A stretch of DNA of 64,000 nucleotides from CAVVDT01 sp963747005 (GTDB taxonomy: Bacteria > Pseudomonadota > Alphaproteobacteria > Rhizobiales > Aestuariivirgaceae), in contig CAVVDT010000012.1 in the NCBI GenBank assembly GCA_963747005.1, positions 62,001 through 126,000 of the forward strand, written 5' to 3'. A program made the translations under genes and the position numbers. Positions within the stretch are counted from its first letter, which is position 1. The number at the start of each line of letters is the position of its first letter. Shown here one piece after another: positions 38,019 to 47,208 of the stretch. The notes below the pieces were generated by a model that saw only the letters and a program-made list of their open reading frames with translations, was not told the origin of the DNA and ran no database searches.

Positions 38019-40211
38019 TTATCCGTGTCTTGCTTCTGTTTCATTCGGACCCGGACCGGCCCGGCGGTTGACCGAACTGACCAGCGGCCGGGTCTCCAGA
38101 CCGTGGATGATCTGATTGAGATGCTTGATGTCCTTCACCTCGACCACAATGTCGAGGTCATAAAAGTCGCTGGCCCGGTTCACCATTTGCAGGTTCTCGA
38201 TATTGCCGCCATTCTCGCCGATGGTCTGGGTGACCTGATTGAGCGCGCCCACCTCGTTGTGGATCACCACCTTGATGCGGGCCGGAAACACCTCGTCTCC
38301 ATCGGCGGCGTCCCAGGCAAGGTCGACCCAGCGGTCGGGCTCGTCATCGAACTGCTGCAGGCGGCGGGCGAATATGGGGTATATGGTGATGCCCTCGCCC
38401 GGTGTCATGATGCCGACGATGCGCTCTCCCGGCACCGCGCCGGTTTCCGGATTGATGCGGATCGGCAGGTCGCGATTGACTCCACGCACCGGGATGATGC
38501 GTTCGTGACCGTTGGCGCGGCCTTCGCGCACCTGGCGCTTGGACGGTCCCGGCTCGGCAACGTTCAAGCCCATGGCCTTCAGGACGTCGCTTGAGGCCAG
38601 TTCGCCGCGTCCGACGGCAGCCAGCGCGTCGTCGAGATCCTTGAGGCCAAGGCGCGGCAGGGCCTTGACGACGTCGCCGGGCACGTATTCGCGGCCCTGG
38701 CGATTGAGGGCGCGCTCGATGATTTCCTTGCCCAGGCCGGCATACTGGGCGCGGATGGCAAGCCGGGTGGCGCGGCGGATGGCAGCGCGGGCCCGGCCGG
38801 TAACGACCAGCTTTTCCCACGCCGCCGGCGGCGACTGCGCCTTGGAGCGCACGATCTCGACTTCATCGCCATTTTCCAGTTCCGTCAGCAGCGGCTGGTG
38901 GCTGCCATTGACCAGGCAGCCGACGCAGGAGTTGCCGACGTCGGTATGGACCGCATAGGCGAAATCGATGGCATTGGCGCCCTTGGGCAGCGCGATGAGC
39001 TGGCCTTTGGGCGTGAAGCAGAAGACCTGGTCGTGGAACAGTTCGAGCTTGGTGTGTTCGAGGAATTCCTTCGGGTTATCACCCTCCGACAGGATGTCGA
39101 TGAGATGGCGCAGCCATTGGTAGGCGTTGGTTTCCGCCGGTCCCGGCCTGACGCCGCGCTCGGCCTCGTCTTCATGCCGGGCTTCCTTGTAGGCGGCATG
39201 GGCGGCGATACCCGTTTCGGCGATGAGGTGCATGTCGCGGCTGCGGATCTGCAATTCGACACGCATATGGCGCGGGCCGATGACGGTGGTGTGGATGGAG
39301 CGATAGTTGTTCTGCTTGGGGTTGGAAATGTAGTCCTTGAAGCGCCCCGGCACGACCCGCCACGTGCGGTGAACGATGCCGAGCGCGCGGTAGCACTCAT
39401 CCTCGCCGGCGACGATGACGCGAAACCCGAAAATGTCCGAAAGCTGGCCGAGCGAAAGGTGCTTGCGTTCCATCTTGCGCCAGATGGAATAGGGACGCTT
39501 CTCGCGCCCCGTCACCTCGGCCTCGATGCCGCTTTCGGCCAGCCTGGCCTTCAGGGCGCCTTCGATTTCGGCGATGGCATCGCCCAATTCCTGCCTGAGC
39601 CGCGTCAGCCGTTCGACGATGGTGCGGTAGCCGTCCGGGTTGAGGACCTTGAATGAAAGGTCCTCCAGTTCGTCGCGCATCGCCTGCATGCCCATGCGGC
39701 CGGCCAGCGGGGCGTAGATGTCGATGGTTTCCTGGGCAATGAGCTGGCGCTTTTCCGGCTTCATGAACTCCAGGGTGCGCATATTGTGCAAGCGGTCCGC
39801 AAGCTTGACCAGCAGCACCCGGATGTCCTTGGAAACGGCCACCAGCAATTTTCTCAGGTTTTCCGCCTGGGCCGCCTCCTTGGACACCAGATCGAGGCGC
39901 TTGATCTTGGTCAGGCCGTCGACCAGGTCGGCGATCTCCTTGCCGAAGAGGGTAGCGATTTCGGTATGGGTGGCATCGGTGTCCTCGATGACGTCGTGCA
40001 GGAGGGCCGCTACGATGGTGGCATCGTCGAGCTTCAGGTCGGTGAGAATGGCGGCGACTTCGAGGGGATGGGAGAAATACGGATCGCCCGAGGCGCGCCT
40101 CTGGTGGCCGTGGGCCTGCATGGCATAGACATAGGCGCGATTGAGCAGGGCCTCGTCCGCATCGGGATCATAGGCGGTAACCCGTTCGACCAGTTCATAC
40201 TGACGCATCAT
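38019..40211 (-). CDS. rsh: Bifunctional (p)ppGpp synthetase/hydrolase (Rsh)
   Basis: Makes and degrades the stringent alarmone. The 730-residue protein has an N-terminal HD hydrolase domain with [10 protein letters not shown] (His72-Asp73) intact, the synthetase domain with [19 protein letters not shown] and the downstream [12 protein letters not shown] segment, a TGS domain ([20 protein letters not shown]), and a C-terminal ACT domain ([20 protein letters not shown]). Both catalytic halves look intact, as expected for the single long Rsh of rhizobia. ATGATG at the start leaves a one-codon ambiguity. A terminator separates it from rpoZ, so it should have its own promoter between 40212 and 40286. 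Confidence 0.95.
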   Translation of the reverse strand: MMRQYELVERVTAYDPDADEALLNRAYVYAMQAHGHQRRASGDPYFSHPLEVAAILTDLKLDDATIVAALLHDVIEDTDATHTEIATLFGKEIADLVDGLTKIKRLDLVSKEAAQAENLRKLLVAVSKDIRVLLVKLADRLHNMRTLEFMKPEKRQLIAQETIDIYAPLAGRMGMQAMRDELEDLSFKVLNPDGYRTIVERLTRLRQELGDAIAEIEGALKARLAESGIEAEVTGREKRPYSIWRKMERKHLSLGQLSDIFGFRVIVAGEDECYRALGIVHRTWRVVPGRFKDYISNPKQNNYRSIHTTVIGPRHMRVELQIRSRDMHLIAETGIAAHAAYKEARHEDEAERGVRPGPAETNAYQWLRHLIDILSEGDNPKEFLEHTKLELFHDQVFCFTPKGQLIALPKGANAIDFAYAVHTDVGNSCVGCLVNGSHQPLLTELENGDEVEIVRSKAQSPPAAWEKLVVTGRARAAIRRATRLAIRAQYAGLGKEIIERALNRQGREYVPGDVVKALPRLGLKDLDDALAAVGRGELASSDVLKAMGLNVAEPGPSKRQVREGRANGHERIIPVRGVNRDLPIRINPETGAVPGERIVGIMTPGEGITIYPIFARRLQQFDDEPDRWVDLAWDAADGDEVFPARIKVVIHNEVGALNQVTQTIGENGGNIENLQMVNRASDFYDLDIVVEVKDIKHLNQIIHGLETRPLVSSVNRRAGPGPNETEARHG

Positions 40212-40286
40212 GACGGCGGCACCGTCCCGTCGCCTCGTTCAATCCCGTTATGGGGCTGAGACCGCCATCATAGGCGACGCAGTATT

Positions 40287-40326
40287 AAATAAAAGTGGCC
40301 AGAACGTCCTGCGACGCCCCGGCCAC
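40287..40326 (-). terminator. Intrinsic terminator after rpoZ
   Basis: On the minus strand GTGGCCGGGGCGTC pairs with GACGTTCTGGCCAC (14 bp, three G-T wobbles) around a GCAG loop, followed by TTTTATTT. It lies 28 bp after the rpoZ stop. Confidence 0.8.
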
Positions 40327-40354
40327 CAGAAATTTGCAAGATTTCTCAGGACTT

Positions 40355-40759
40355 TCAGTAACCCGAGCGCTGGCTGCCGGGGCTTTCGGCGGGGGGAAGG
40401 CCATCAAGGCCGCGCAACAGATCCTCTTCCGTCATCAGGTCGAGTTCTTCCACCGGCTCCTCCATGGAGGCCGCCACCATATCGCCGGCCGACGACAGAA
40501 GCGGGGTCTCGTTGGATTCCGGCTCGTCCACTTCCACATGCTTTTGCATGGAGTGAACGTAGTCCTCGCGCAGGTCGTCCTTGTCGATGGCCTCTTCGGC
40601 GATCTCGCGCAGGGCAACGACGGGGTTCTTGTCGTTGTCGCGGTCGAGCAGCAAGGGCGCGCCCTGCGAGATGGTGCGGGCACGGTGAGCCGCCATCAGC
40701 ACCAGTTCGAAACGGTTGGGAAGTTTGTCAATGCAGTCTTCAACGGTGACGCGCGCCAT
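40355..40759 (-). CDS. rpoZ: RNA polymerase omega subunit
   Basis: Smallest RNA polymerase subunit, which chaperones beta-prime and forms part of the (p)ppGpp site. The 134-residue protein starts [20 protein letters not shown] and has the [20 protein letters not shown] and ALREIAEE segments. Residues 80-134 form an acidic tail with [15 protein letters not shown], typical of alphaproteobacterial omega. GAAGGAG precedes the ATG. The gene sits upstream of rsh, matching its regulatory link to ppGpp. Confidence 0.96.
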   Translation of the reverse strand: MARVTVEDCIDKLPNRFELVLMAAHRARTISQGAPLLLDRDNDKNPVVALREIAEEAIDKDDLREDYVHSMQKHVEVDEPESNETPLLSSAGDMVAASMEEPVEELDLMTEEDLLRGLDGLPPAESPGSQRSGY

Positions 40760-40806
40760 GTGGCTCGTCTCCTTCGCTCAGGTGAAAAAGGGGCTCTGGT
40801 GGCGCA

Positions 40807-40835
40807 CACATACTCATCGCCACCCAAAATTGCAA
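40807..40835 (-). promoter_or_regulatory. Promoter of rpoZ
   Basis: On the minus strand TTGCAA and TATGTG are separated by 17 bases and lie about 50 bp before the rpoZ start, between the gene and the palindromic repeat pair at 40887-40984. Confidence 0.5.
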
Positions 40836-40886
40836 GCATAACGTCTGCTCGGGTTGGTCCGGAGCGCGGCAAACTCCACCCTCACC

Positions 40887-40984
40887 CGTCATGGCGGGAC
40901 TTGATCCCGCCATCCATTCCGCCAGGGTCGCAGCAAGTGGCAAGGCCAGCGGAATGGACCCCGGCATCAAGTGCCGGGGTGACG
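40887..40984. repeat. Inverted pair of 36-bp palindromic repeats
   Basis: Two related 36-bp units face each other: 40887-40922 on the plus strand and 40949-40984 on the minus strand, with 26 bases between. Both run CGTCA, a 6-bp G/C-rich stem, ACTTGAT, the matching stem, then TCCATTCCGC. The stem sequences differ (GGCGGG/CCCGCC against CCCGGC/GCCGGG) but each is self-complementary, which shows compensatory change. This is a type of intergenic palindrome found throughout Rhizobiales genomes (family identified from memory). Confidence 0.8.
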
Positions 40985-41018
40985 GAAAACTGAGCCCGGC
41001 CGGACAGGCGCAGAACGG

Positions 41019-41591
41019 TCATTCGACGATCACCGTCGTTCCGACTTTCACCCGCTCATAGAGATCGATGACCTCGGAATTGAGCATGCGGATGCAACCC
41101 GATGACATGGCCTGACCGATGGTCTGCGGCGCATTGGTGCCGTGGATGCGGTAAAGGGTGCCGCCGAGATAGAGGGCTCTCGCACCCAGCGGATTGTTGA
41201 TGCCACCGTCCATGTGGTCGGGGATGTAGTGTCCCCTGGCCCGTTCACGGGCGACCATTTGCGGAGGGGGCGTCCAGCCCGGCCATTCGGCCTTGCGAGC
41301 GATGTGGCGGGTGCCGTGCCACAGGAACCCCTCGCGGCCGACACCGACGCCGTATTTGATCGCCTTGCCGTCACCAAGCACATAGTAAAGTCGCCGCTCG
41401 CCAGTCTTGATCAGGATGGTGCCGGGAGCGAGTTTGCGGCTGAAATCGACAATCCGCTTGCCGCGATAGCTCGATGACCAGTTGAAAGAGTTCAAGCCAC
41501 CGTTGTTGAAGTTGGTGAGGGCTCGATCGGCCCAGGCCGGCGTGATAGCGAGCACAAAGCCCGCAAGCGCAACCGGAATGAAACCCCGCAT
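41019..41591 (-). CDS. L,D-transpeptidase (YkuD domain)
   Basis: Periplasmic enzyme that forms 3-3 peptidoglycan crosslinks or attaches outer membrane proteins to peptidoglycan. The 190-residue protein has a signal peptide (about 1-21, ending AWA), an N-terminal spacer, and the YkuD domain with the active-site His in YRIHGTNAP (His150) and the catalytic Cys in MSSGCIRML (Cys166). AAGGG lies before the ATG. Rhizobiales rely heavily on 3-3 crosslinks and carry many such paralogues. It stands alone between the repeat pair and the RTX gene. Confidence 0.9.
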   Translation of the reverse strand: MRGFIPVALAGFVLAITPAWADRALTNFNNGGLNSFNWSSSYRGKRIVDFSRKLAPGTILIKTGERRLYYVLGDGKAIKYGVGVGREGFLWHGTRHIARKAEWPGWTPPPQMVARERARGHYIPDHMDGGINNPLGARALYLGGTLYRIHGTNAPQTIGQAMSSGCIRMLNSEVIDLYERVKVGTTVIVE

Positions 41592-41793
41592 GAATATGTC
41601 CCTTCTTGCCGTTTCTCCCGTCCGGCCATCCGAACCTCACCGGCGCCACATGCAGCGGTTAGCCGAGCGAGACTCGCGTCCGGGTTCGACACCTGGACCT
41701 GACGCAATGCTGCCATAAAGTCAACTCCTGAGCGTCGCGATTGGTGAACGAAGCCGGAGCCCGCACGGCTGCCGCCGGCCCCTGCCCACCCGG

Positions 41794-43374
41794 CTAGACC
41801 AGCAGGTCGATCTGCAAATCGACGCTATCGGGATTGTCTGCCGGGACAGTTTCCGTCAGGTGCAGCGCCGCCGGATCTATTGACTGCAGAATGATGGTTC
41901 CGGTGTCGAAGGTGACCAGCGCACCGCCAAATCCGGCGCTTATCTGAACGTCACTCATATACTGATCGAAAATCACAATCTTGTCGCCGAACGCCATGTC
42001 GGCAATGGTATCGTTGCCGTTGCCTCCGTTCAAACCATTGTAGAATTCGAACGTGTCGCTATCGGGGCCACCCGTCAGGCTGTCGTTACCCAAACCACCA
42101 CCCAAAGTGTCCTCTCCCCGACCGCCACCCAGGGTGTCATTGCCCTGCTCGCCGTAAAGCGTATCGTTGCCAAATCCGCCGTTGATTTGGTCCTTTCCGA
42201 GGCCGCCCTCGATGGAATCGCCGCCGCCATTGCCGAACAGCCGGTCGGCCTGGGCGCCGCCCATGATGGTATCAGGGTTTGCGCCACCCGCGATGAAATC
42301 CCGGCCGCCACCGCCGAGCAGGGTGTCCATGCCGGCATCGCCGTTGATCCTGTCATCGCCGCCATTGCCGGTGATGTTGTCGTTGTCGCGGCCGCCAAGG
42401 ATATGGTCGTTGTCCGCCCCGCCGCGCAGAATGTCCGGGCCGTTGCCGCCGGAGATGAAGTCATTTCCGGTGTTGCCGTAGATCGTATCCATGCCGTTGT
42501 CGCCGAACAGGTCGTCATTGCCGGCATTGCCTTCGATGAGATCGTTGGCGCCGTCACCGAAAATCTGGTCGTCGCCGCCATCTCCGAACAGATTATCCCT
42601 GCCGTCGCCGCCGTAGATGGTGTCATTGCCGCCCCCGCCGGAGATGGTGTCGGCTCCTCCCAGTCCAAACAGGATATTGGGATTGTCGTCCCCCGAGACG
42701 TCGTCGCCTTTGCTGGTCATGTCCAGCGACTCCACGCCAGCGACGACCTGATGGAAATTGCCGATGGCCGCTGTCCCCTCGGCCAGATCGCAAGTCAGGC
42801 CTCCCAGCGCGGACAAGTCGGTGTAGTCGATCCTGTCGTTGTCGCCCGCGCCGCCATGAATGGTGTCGTCGCCCCGTGTTGCAAAAAAGATATCCTGGCC
42901 GCCATGGCCGTTGAGCAAATCGGCCTTCCTCGAGCCGGTGATGAAGTCCTGCCCGACGCTGCCATCCACTTCGACCGGCCGAAACCCGAAGAGGACCTTT
43001 TGCAGGTAGTGCACCTCGCGACCGAATGTCCATCCGTTGGCGCTACGCATGGCGTTTGCCTGATCGATCTGCGACTGCACAAAGGTGGCGTTGCGGTTGA
43101 AGAAGTTGAAGACAGCAAAGACCTCCGCCAACGCGGTATCGAACGAGGTGAAACTGTCGATGTGACCGCCTGTCAGAGAGATGCCGGAGGCCTTCAGTCC
43201 GCTGCCGTTGCAGCTCAGGTCGCTGCTGGTATTGAACGGCATCCAGGTCGCTACCGTCTGCTCGGCGTTGACGTCTATGCTGCCAAGGATATTCAGCCCG
43301 AGAAGCGCGCGTATCAGGTCTTCCTGAGGGGTGACGAATACGGCCTTCGGGTTCTGGATGTCGATCTTCAACAT
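41794..43374 (-). CDS. RTX calcium-binding repeat protein
   Basis: A 526-residue protein, probably secreted unprocessed by a type I system. Residues 1 to about 135 form a domain I do not recognise (MLKIDIQNPKAVFVTPQEDL onward) with no signal peptide. A first short RTX run lies at about 150-180, a beta-rich spacer (about 181-233) follows, and residues 235-441 hold about 23 uninterrupted nonapeptides of the GGxGxDxUx type that bind calcium. The C-terminal 85 residues contain DMAFGDKIVIFDQY and end in an acidic-hydrophobic tail (VDLQIDLLV), a usual place for the type I secretion signal. GGAGG lies about 8 bases before the ATG at 43374. No ABC transporter or membrane fusion protein is adjacent. 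Confidence 0.88.
   Translation of the reverse strand: MLKIDIQNPKAVFVTPQEDLIRALLGLNILGSIDVNAEQTVATWMPFNTSSDLSCNGSGLKASGISLTGGHIDSFTSFDTALAEVFAVFNFFNRNATFVQSQIDQANAMRSANGWTFGREVHYLQKVLFGFRPVEVDGSVGQDFITGSRKADLLNGHGGQDIFFATRGDDTIHGGAGDNDRIDYTDLSALGGLTCDLAEGTAAIGNFHQVVAGVESLDMTSKGDDVSGDDNPNILFGLGGADTISGGGGNDTIYGGDGRDNLFGDGGDDQIFGDGANDLIEGNAGNDDLFGDNGMDTIYGNTGNDFISGGNGPDILRGGADNDHILGGRDNDNITGNGGDDRINGDAGMDTLLGGGGRDFIAGGANPDTIMGGAQADRLFGNGGGDSIEGGLGKDQINGGFGNDTLYGEQGNDTLGGGRGEDTLGGGLGNDSLTGGPDSDTFEFYNGLNGGNGNDTIADMAFGDKIVIFDQYMSDVQISAGFGGALVTFDTGTIILQSIDPAALHLTETVPADNPDSVDLQIDLLV
42052..42672 (-). repeat. RTX nonapeptide-coding tandem array
   Basis: About 23 degenerate 27-bp units in tandem inside the RTX gene, each coding a GG-x-G-x-D-type nonapeptide. 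The units differ enough in sequence that recent amplification is unlikely for most of them; the three units ending GGND TLGGGRGED TLGGGLGND are the most alike. Confidence 0.85.
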
Positions 43375-43738
43375 GGCGCGTCCTCCCCTGGAAATGCCCG
43401 TTTCGGTTCCATGGAATGCCAATCGCGCGCGACTGGGCACGCACCGCCAGACTCAAGGGTCATTGCCGATCAGCGCCGCGTCACCCTCTTCCAGGGTTCT
43501 GGCTGCCACAAGCCGATCAGCGACTCCGACAGACCAGGCGGCATCGCCGACGCTCCAGCGAAACGGCATTCCAAGCGGCTCTGTCGTTAGGGTAAGTTAA
43601 CAGGATGCCCTGTTGCTGTCCACTCGGGCCATCAACTTTACTCTGAGTGAATGAGCAACCGGAAGCAGATCGCAACCACAGGAAAGCATTGGTTGGCTCG
43701 CGATCCCGTTCCGAGGCGTCCAGACGTCTGTGCCGACG
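43375..43738. other. Intergenic region between folK and the RTX gene
   Basis: These 364 bp contain no supported gene; short open frames here are off-frame. The RTX ribosome binding site is at its left end. A small inverted repeat AACAGG-ATGC-CCTGTT lies at 43599-43614, with a TAAGTTAAC stretch beside it, and could be an operator or a weak terminator of folK transcription. No clear promoter was found. Confidence 0.35.
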
Positions 43739-44263
43739 TCACGTTGCTTCATCGCCGATTTCGTGTCCCGCATCGCCCTCCGCCAGCCGCGCCAGCATCT
43801 CCGCCGCACTCTCACCGCTGACCGGGTGGCGCCAATCGGGAGCGATCTCCGCGATGGGGGCCAGCACGAAGGCACGTTCGGCAATACCGGGATGGGGCAG
43901 CACCATGAGACCGTGTCGGGTTCTCACGTCATCATGCTCGGTTATGATGCGGCCGTCGTGATCGATGAGGTCGAGATCGAGGGTCCGCGGTCCCCAGCGC
44001 AGGGAGCGACGCCGGTCGGCGGCCAGTTCGAGATCGTGGAGGTGGGCCAGCAACTGCGGCGCGTCGAGTTCGGTCTCGATGATGGCGACCGCATTTATGA
44101 AATCGGGCTGGTCATGCACGCCCATGGGCGCCGTGGTGATCAGCCGCGATGCCCTGACCAGCCGCAAGGGCGGCCGGTCGAGCTCAGCGAGGGCGTGTTC
44201 GACGGTCTGGCGCGGCGTTCCCCACGGACCCTCGACGTTGCTCCCGATCGCCACAAGAATCAT
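43739..44263 (-). CDS. folK: 2-amino-4-hydroxy-6-hydroxymethyldihydropteridine pyrophosphokinase
   Basis: Pyrophosphorylates 6-hydroxymethyl-dihydropterin in folate synthesis. The 174-residue protein starts MILVAIGSNVEGPWGTP, has the QPDFINAVAIIET segment, and the signature RWGPRTLDLDLIDHDGRI with the two metal-binding Asp residues. It is a single gene here; folP and folB are not adjacent. Divergent from the NYN-domain gene. Confidence 0.94.
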   Translation of the reverse strand: MILVAIGSNVEGPWGTPRQTVEHALAELDRPPLRLVRASRLITTAPMGVHDQPDFINAVAIIETELDAPQLLAHLHDLELAADRRRSLRWGPRTLDLDLIDHDGRIITEHDDVRTRHGLMVLPHPGIAERAFVLAPIAEIAPDWRHPVSGESAAEMLARLAEGDAGHEIGDEAT

Positions 44264-44369
44264 CTTCAGCTTCGCCCGTGACTATGTTACCAGCTTCGGC
44301 ACTGGCGCGTAGACATTGTCGCACCGGTTCCATTCAAGCAAAAAAACATTGTTGCAAGGAGATTAGGTG

Positions 44370-44972
44370 ATGCATTTTTACCCCGAAGAGCGGGTTGTCC
44401 TGTTTATCGATGGCGCCAACCTTTATTCCACCGCCAAGGCGCTGGGATTCGATATCGACTATCGGCGCCTGCTCGCCCACTTCCGCCAGCGCGCCCGGCT
44501 GTTGCGCGCCATCTATTATACTGCCCTCATCGACGATGCCGATTATTCTCCCATTCGCCCGCTGATCGACTGGCTCGATTACAACGGCTATAGCCTGGTC
44601 ACCAAGCCGGCGCGCGAATTCACCGACAATCTCGGACGCCGCAAGTTCAAGGGTAACATGGATATCGAACTGGCGGTCGACGTCATGCGTCTGGCCGACA
44701 GCATCGACCATGTGGTGCTGTTTTCCGGCGACGGCGATTTCCGCAGCCTGGTGGAGGCGGTGCAGGCCAAGGGCAAGCGCGTTTCGGTGGTCTCGACGCT
44801 GGCCACCCGTCCGCCCATGGTGGCCGATGACCTGCGTCGCCAGGCCGACCAGTTCATCGATCTGACCGACATGCGCGAAGATATCGGCCGTGCGCCCAAC
44901 GACCGTGACAATCGCCGCACCGACCGCGCCGCGCCTGATGACGAGGACGATGGCGAGTTCGAAGAGGCGTGA
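44370..44972 (+). CDS. NYN domain protein (LabA/DUF88 family)
   Basis: A 200-residue protein with a PIN-like NYN nuclease domain. VVLFIDGANLYSTAKALG gives the first acidic residue, GNMDIELAVDVMRLAD the next pair, and VVLFSGDGDFRSLVEAVQAKGK the SGDGDF motif. The C-terminal 30 residues are highly charged (DDEDDGEFEEA). Such proteins are predicted RNases. AAGGAG lies 8 bases before the ATG at 44370, so the preceding GTG is less likely. The DNA glycosylase gene starts 4 bp after its stop, or inside it, so the two form one transcript. Confidence 0.88.
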   Translation: MHFYPEERVVLFIDGANLYSTAKALGFDIDYRRLLAHFRQRARLLRAIYYTALIDDADYSPIRPLIDWLDYNGYSLVTKPAREFTDNLGRRKFKGNMDIELAVDVMRLADSIDHVVLFSGDGDFRSLVEAVQAKGKRVSVVSTLATRPPMVADDLRRQADQFIDLTDMREDIGRAPNDRDNRRTDRAAPDDEDDGEFEEA

Positions 44973-44976
44973 TGCG

Positions 44977-45642
44977 GTGACGGCCGATCCCGCTTCGGCG
45001 TCCCGGCCCGGCAAGGATTGCCCTCTTTGTCCCCGCCTTGCCGCCTTCCGCAACGAACAGCGCCTGGCCTTTCCCGACTGGCACAATGCGCCCGTTGCCT
45101 CTTTCGGCGATCCCGATGCCCGTTTGCTGGTGGTCGGCCTGGCGCCCGGCTTGCGCGGCGCCAACCGTACCGGCAGGCCGTTCACCGGCGACTATGCCGG
45201 CGACCTGCTTTACGCGACGCTGTCGAAGTTCGGTCTGAGCCGCGGCGCCTTTGCCGCCGACCCGGGCGATGGCCTCGAACTGGTCGATTGCCTGATCACC
45301 AATGCGGTACGCTGCGTACCGCCCGCCAACAAGCCGACGCCCGCCGAGATCCGTACCTGCAACGCGTTTCTTGCCAACCAGATCGCGGCTCTCCCCCGCT
45401 TGCTGGCCATCGTGGCGCTCGGCCGCATCGCCCACGACGCGACCCTCGATGCCTTGAAGGAACGCCGCGCAGCACACCGTTTCGCCCACGGCGCCCGTCA
45501 TCGCCTGGGTCCTCTGCAGCTTTTCGACAGCTATCACTGCTCGCGCTACAACACCAACACCAACCGCCTGACGCCGGCGATGTTCGAGGCGGTGTTCAGT
45601 GATGTTGCGAGCTGGCTTGCCGGCGGTTCGCCCGATGCCTGA
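44977..45642 (+). CDS. Uracil-DNA glycosylase, family 5 (UdgB type)
   Basis: Removes uracil and other deaminated bases from DNA. About 221 residues from a GTG start at 44977 (4 bp after the previous stop; AGAGG upstream). An in-frame ATG at 44950 that overlaps the NYN gene is an alternative. CPLCPRL and later Cys residues are the likely 4Fe-4S ligands. The GLAPGLRGANRTGRPFTGDY motif lacks the polar catalytic residue of families 1 and 4, as in family 5. DSYHCSRYNTNTNRLT is the C-terminal loop that enters the DNA. Confidence 0.88.
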   Translation: MTADPASASRPGKDCPLCPRLAAFRNEQRLAFPDWHNAPVASFGDPDARLLVVGLAPGLRGANRTGRPFTGDYAGDLLYATLSKFGLSRGAFAADPGDGLELVDCLITNAVRCVPPANKPTPAEIRTCNAFLANQIAALPRLLAIVALGRIAHDATLDALKERRAAHRFAHGARHRLGPLQLFDSYHCSRYNTNTNRLTPAMFEAVFSDVASWLAGGSPDA

Positions 45643-45648
45643 GGCGCA

Positions 45649-46143
45649 TCAGCCGCGCTCGCGCATCACACGCGCCTTGTCGCGCTCCCAGTCGCGCTTT
45701 TTCTCGGTCTCGCGCTTGTCATGCAGTTTCTTGCCGCGGGCGAGCGCCAGTTGCAGCTTGGCCACGCCGCGGGCGTTGAAATACAGCTTCAGGGGCACGA
45801 TCGTCAGGCCCTCGCGCGCCACCGCGCCGCTGAGTCGTTCGATTTCCCGCCTGTGCATCAACAGCTTGCGCCGCCGTCTTGGCTCGTGGTTGAAGCGATT
45901 GCCGAGCTTGTATCCGGGGATGTAGCTGTTGATCAGGAAGAGCTCGCCGCCTTCGGGCGAAGCATAGGATTCCTGGATATTGCCGCGGTTCTGGCGCAGC
46001 GACTTGACCTCGGTGCCGTAGAGCTGGATCCCGGCCTCGAAGTTTTCCAGCAATTCGTAATTGAAGCGCGCCCGGCGGTTTTCGGCGACAACCTTGTAAT
46101 TGTCGCCGTCCCGCGACGCGCCCGCGCCGCCGCCCTTGGCCAT
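45649..46143 (-). CDS. smpB: SsrA-binding protein SmpB
   Basis: Partner of tmRNA in rescuing stalled ribosomes. The 164-residue protein has [19 protein letters not shown] and [19 protein letters not shown], the OB-fold core that grips tmRNA, and a basic C-terminal tail ([19 protein letters not shown]) that enters the decoding site. It lies 12 bp downstream of dapA, a conserved alphaproteobacterial pair. The 3' end nearly meets the convergent glycosylase gene. Confidence 0.96.
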   Translation of the reverse strand: MAKGGGAGASRDGDNYKVVAENRRARFNYELLENFEAGIQLYGTEVKSLRQNRGNIQESYASPEGGELFLINSYIPGYKLGNRFNHEPRRRRKLLMHRREIERLSGAVAREGLTIVPLKLYFNARGVAKLQLALARGKKLHDKRETEKKRDWERDKARVMRERG

Positions 46144-46155
46144 GACTTCCGCCTT

Positions 46156-47037
46156 TTAGTTCAACAACCCGGCGTGTACCATGGCTTCGCGGACCTGCTT
46201 CTTGGTAGCCTCCCCCGGGGGCACCAGCGGCAGCCGGATGTCGGGCAGGCACAGGTCGAGCAGGCTCGCGGCATACTTGACCGGCGCCGGGCTGGTTTCG
46301 ACAAAAAGCGCGGTGTGCAACGGCATCAGCCGATCCTGAAGACGTAACGCCTTGGCGAAATCGCCCTTCAACGTTGCCTCCTGGAACTCGGCGCACAGGC
46401 GCGGCGCCACATTGGCCGTCACCGAAATGCAGCCGGTGCCGCCATGGGCATTGAAGCCGAGTGCGGTTCCGTCCTCGCCGGAGAACTGGATGAATTTTTC
46501 GCCCGTCAACTGGCGCTGGCGGCTCGGGCGCGTCAGGTCGGCAGTGGCATCCTTGATGCCGACGATGTTGGGGCAATCGCCGGCCAGCCGATCGATCGTC
46601 TCCAGCGCGATATTGGTGACGGTGCGCGACGGTACGTTGTAGATGAAGATCGGCAGGCTCACCGCATCGGCGACCGCCTTGAAGTGGGCGTAGAGCCCGT
46701 CCTGGGTCGGCTTGTTGTAATAGGGCACCACCACGAGAGCCGCATCGGCGCCGGCCGTCTCGGCGTGGCGGGTCAGCGATATGGCCTCGATTGTGCTGTT
46801 GGAGCCCGTCCCGGCGATCACCGGGATGCGACCGGCAACTGTCTCTACGGCAATCTCGACGACCAACTTGTGCTCGTCGTGACTCAGCGTAGGGCTCTCG
46901 CCGGTCGTCCCCACGGGCACGATGGCATCGGAACCCTCGCGGATGTGCCATTCGATGATTTTACGGAATGCGGCCTCGTCCACCTTGCCGTCGCGAAAAG
47001 GCGTAATGAGCGCGGGTATTGATCCCTTGAACGTCAC
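46156..47037 (-). CDS. dapA: 4-hydroxy-tetrahydrodipicolinate synthase
   Basis: Condenses pyruvate with aspartate semialdehyde in lysine and diaminopimelate synthesis. The GTG at 47037 is chosen: it opens the usual [14 protein letters not shown] start, gives 293 residues, and has GAGGAG about 10 bases upstream. [24 protein letters not shown] with the proton-relay Tyr, and [14 protein letters not shown] with the Schiff-base Lys are present. It is upstream of smpB and divergent from the transglycosylase gene. Confidence 0.96.
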   Translation of the reverse strand: MTFKGSIPALITPFRDGKVDEAAFRKIIEWHIREGSDAIVPVGTTGESPTLSHDEHKLVVEIAVETVAGRIPVIAGTGSNSTIEAISLTRHAETAGADAALVVVPYYNKPTQDGLYAHFKAVADAVSLPIFIYNVPSRTVTNIALETIDRLAGDCPNIVGIKDATADLTRPSRQRQLTGEKFIQFSGEDGTALGFNAHGGTGCISVTANVAPRLCAEFQEATLKGDFAKALRLQDRLMPLHTALFVETSPAPVKYAASLLDLCLPDIRLPLVPPGEATKKQVREAMVHAGLLN

Positions 47038-47092
47038 CGGGGCACACTCCTCAACAATTTGGAAACCATACGACCCTAGGGTTGAAGGCGGC

Positions 47093-47121
47093 AACATAGT
47101 CGCTATGGTCGATATCAGCAA
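47093..47121 (-). promoter_or_regulatory. Promoter of dapA-smpB
   Basis: On the minus strand TTGCTG and TATGTT are separated by 17 bases (extended CTTGCTG...CTATGTT), about 55 bp before the GTG start of dapA. Confidence 0.45.
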
Positions 47122-47208
47122 GGCGATAGACCATCGGGCCCAGTCACACGAACGCCGTATTTGCTGGGCTAGCGTTCCACCCGCAAGCGCCGACGGACAG
47201 GATCTCCC

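Noticed and set aside
42052..42672. Tandem repeat considered as a CRISPR or satellite array
   Set aside because: Units are 27 bp without spacers, in frame, and code for RTX nonapeptides.
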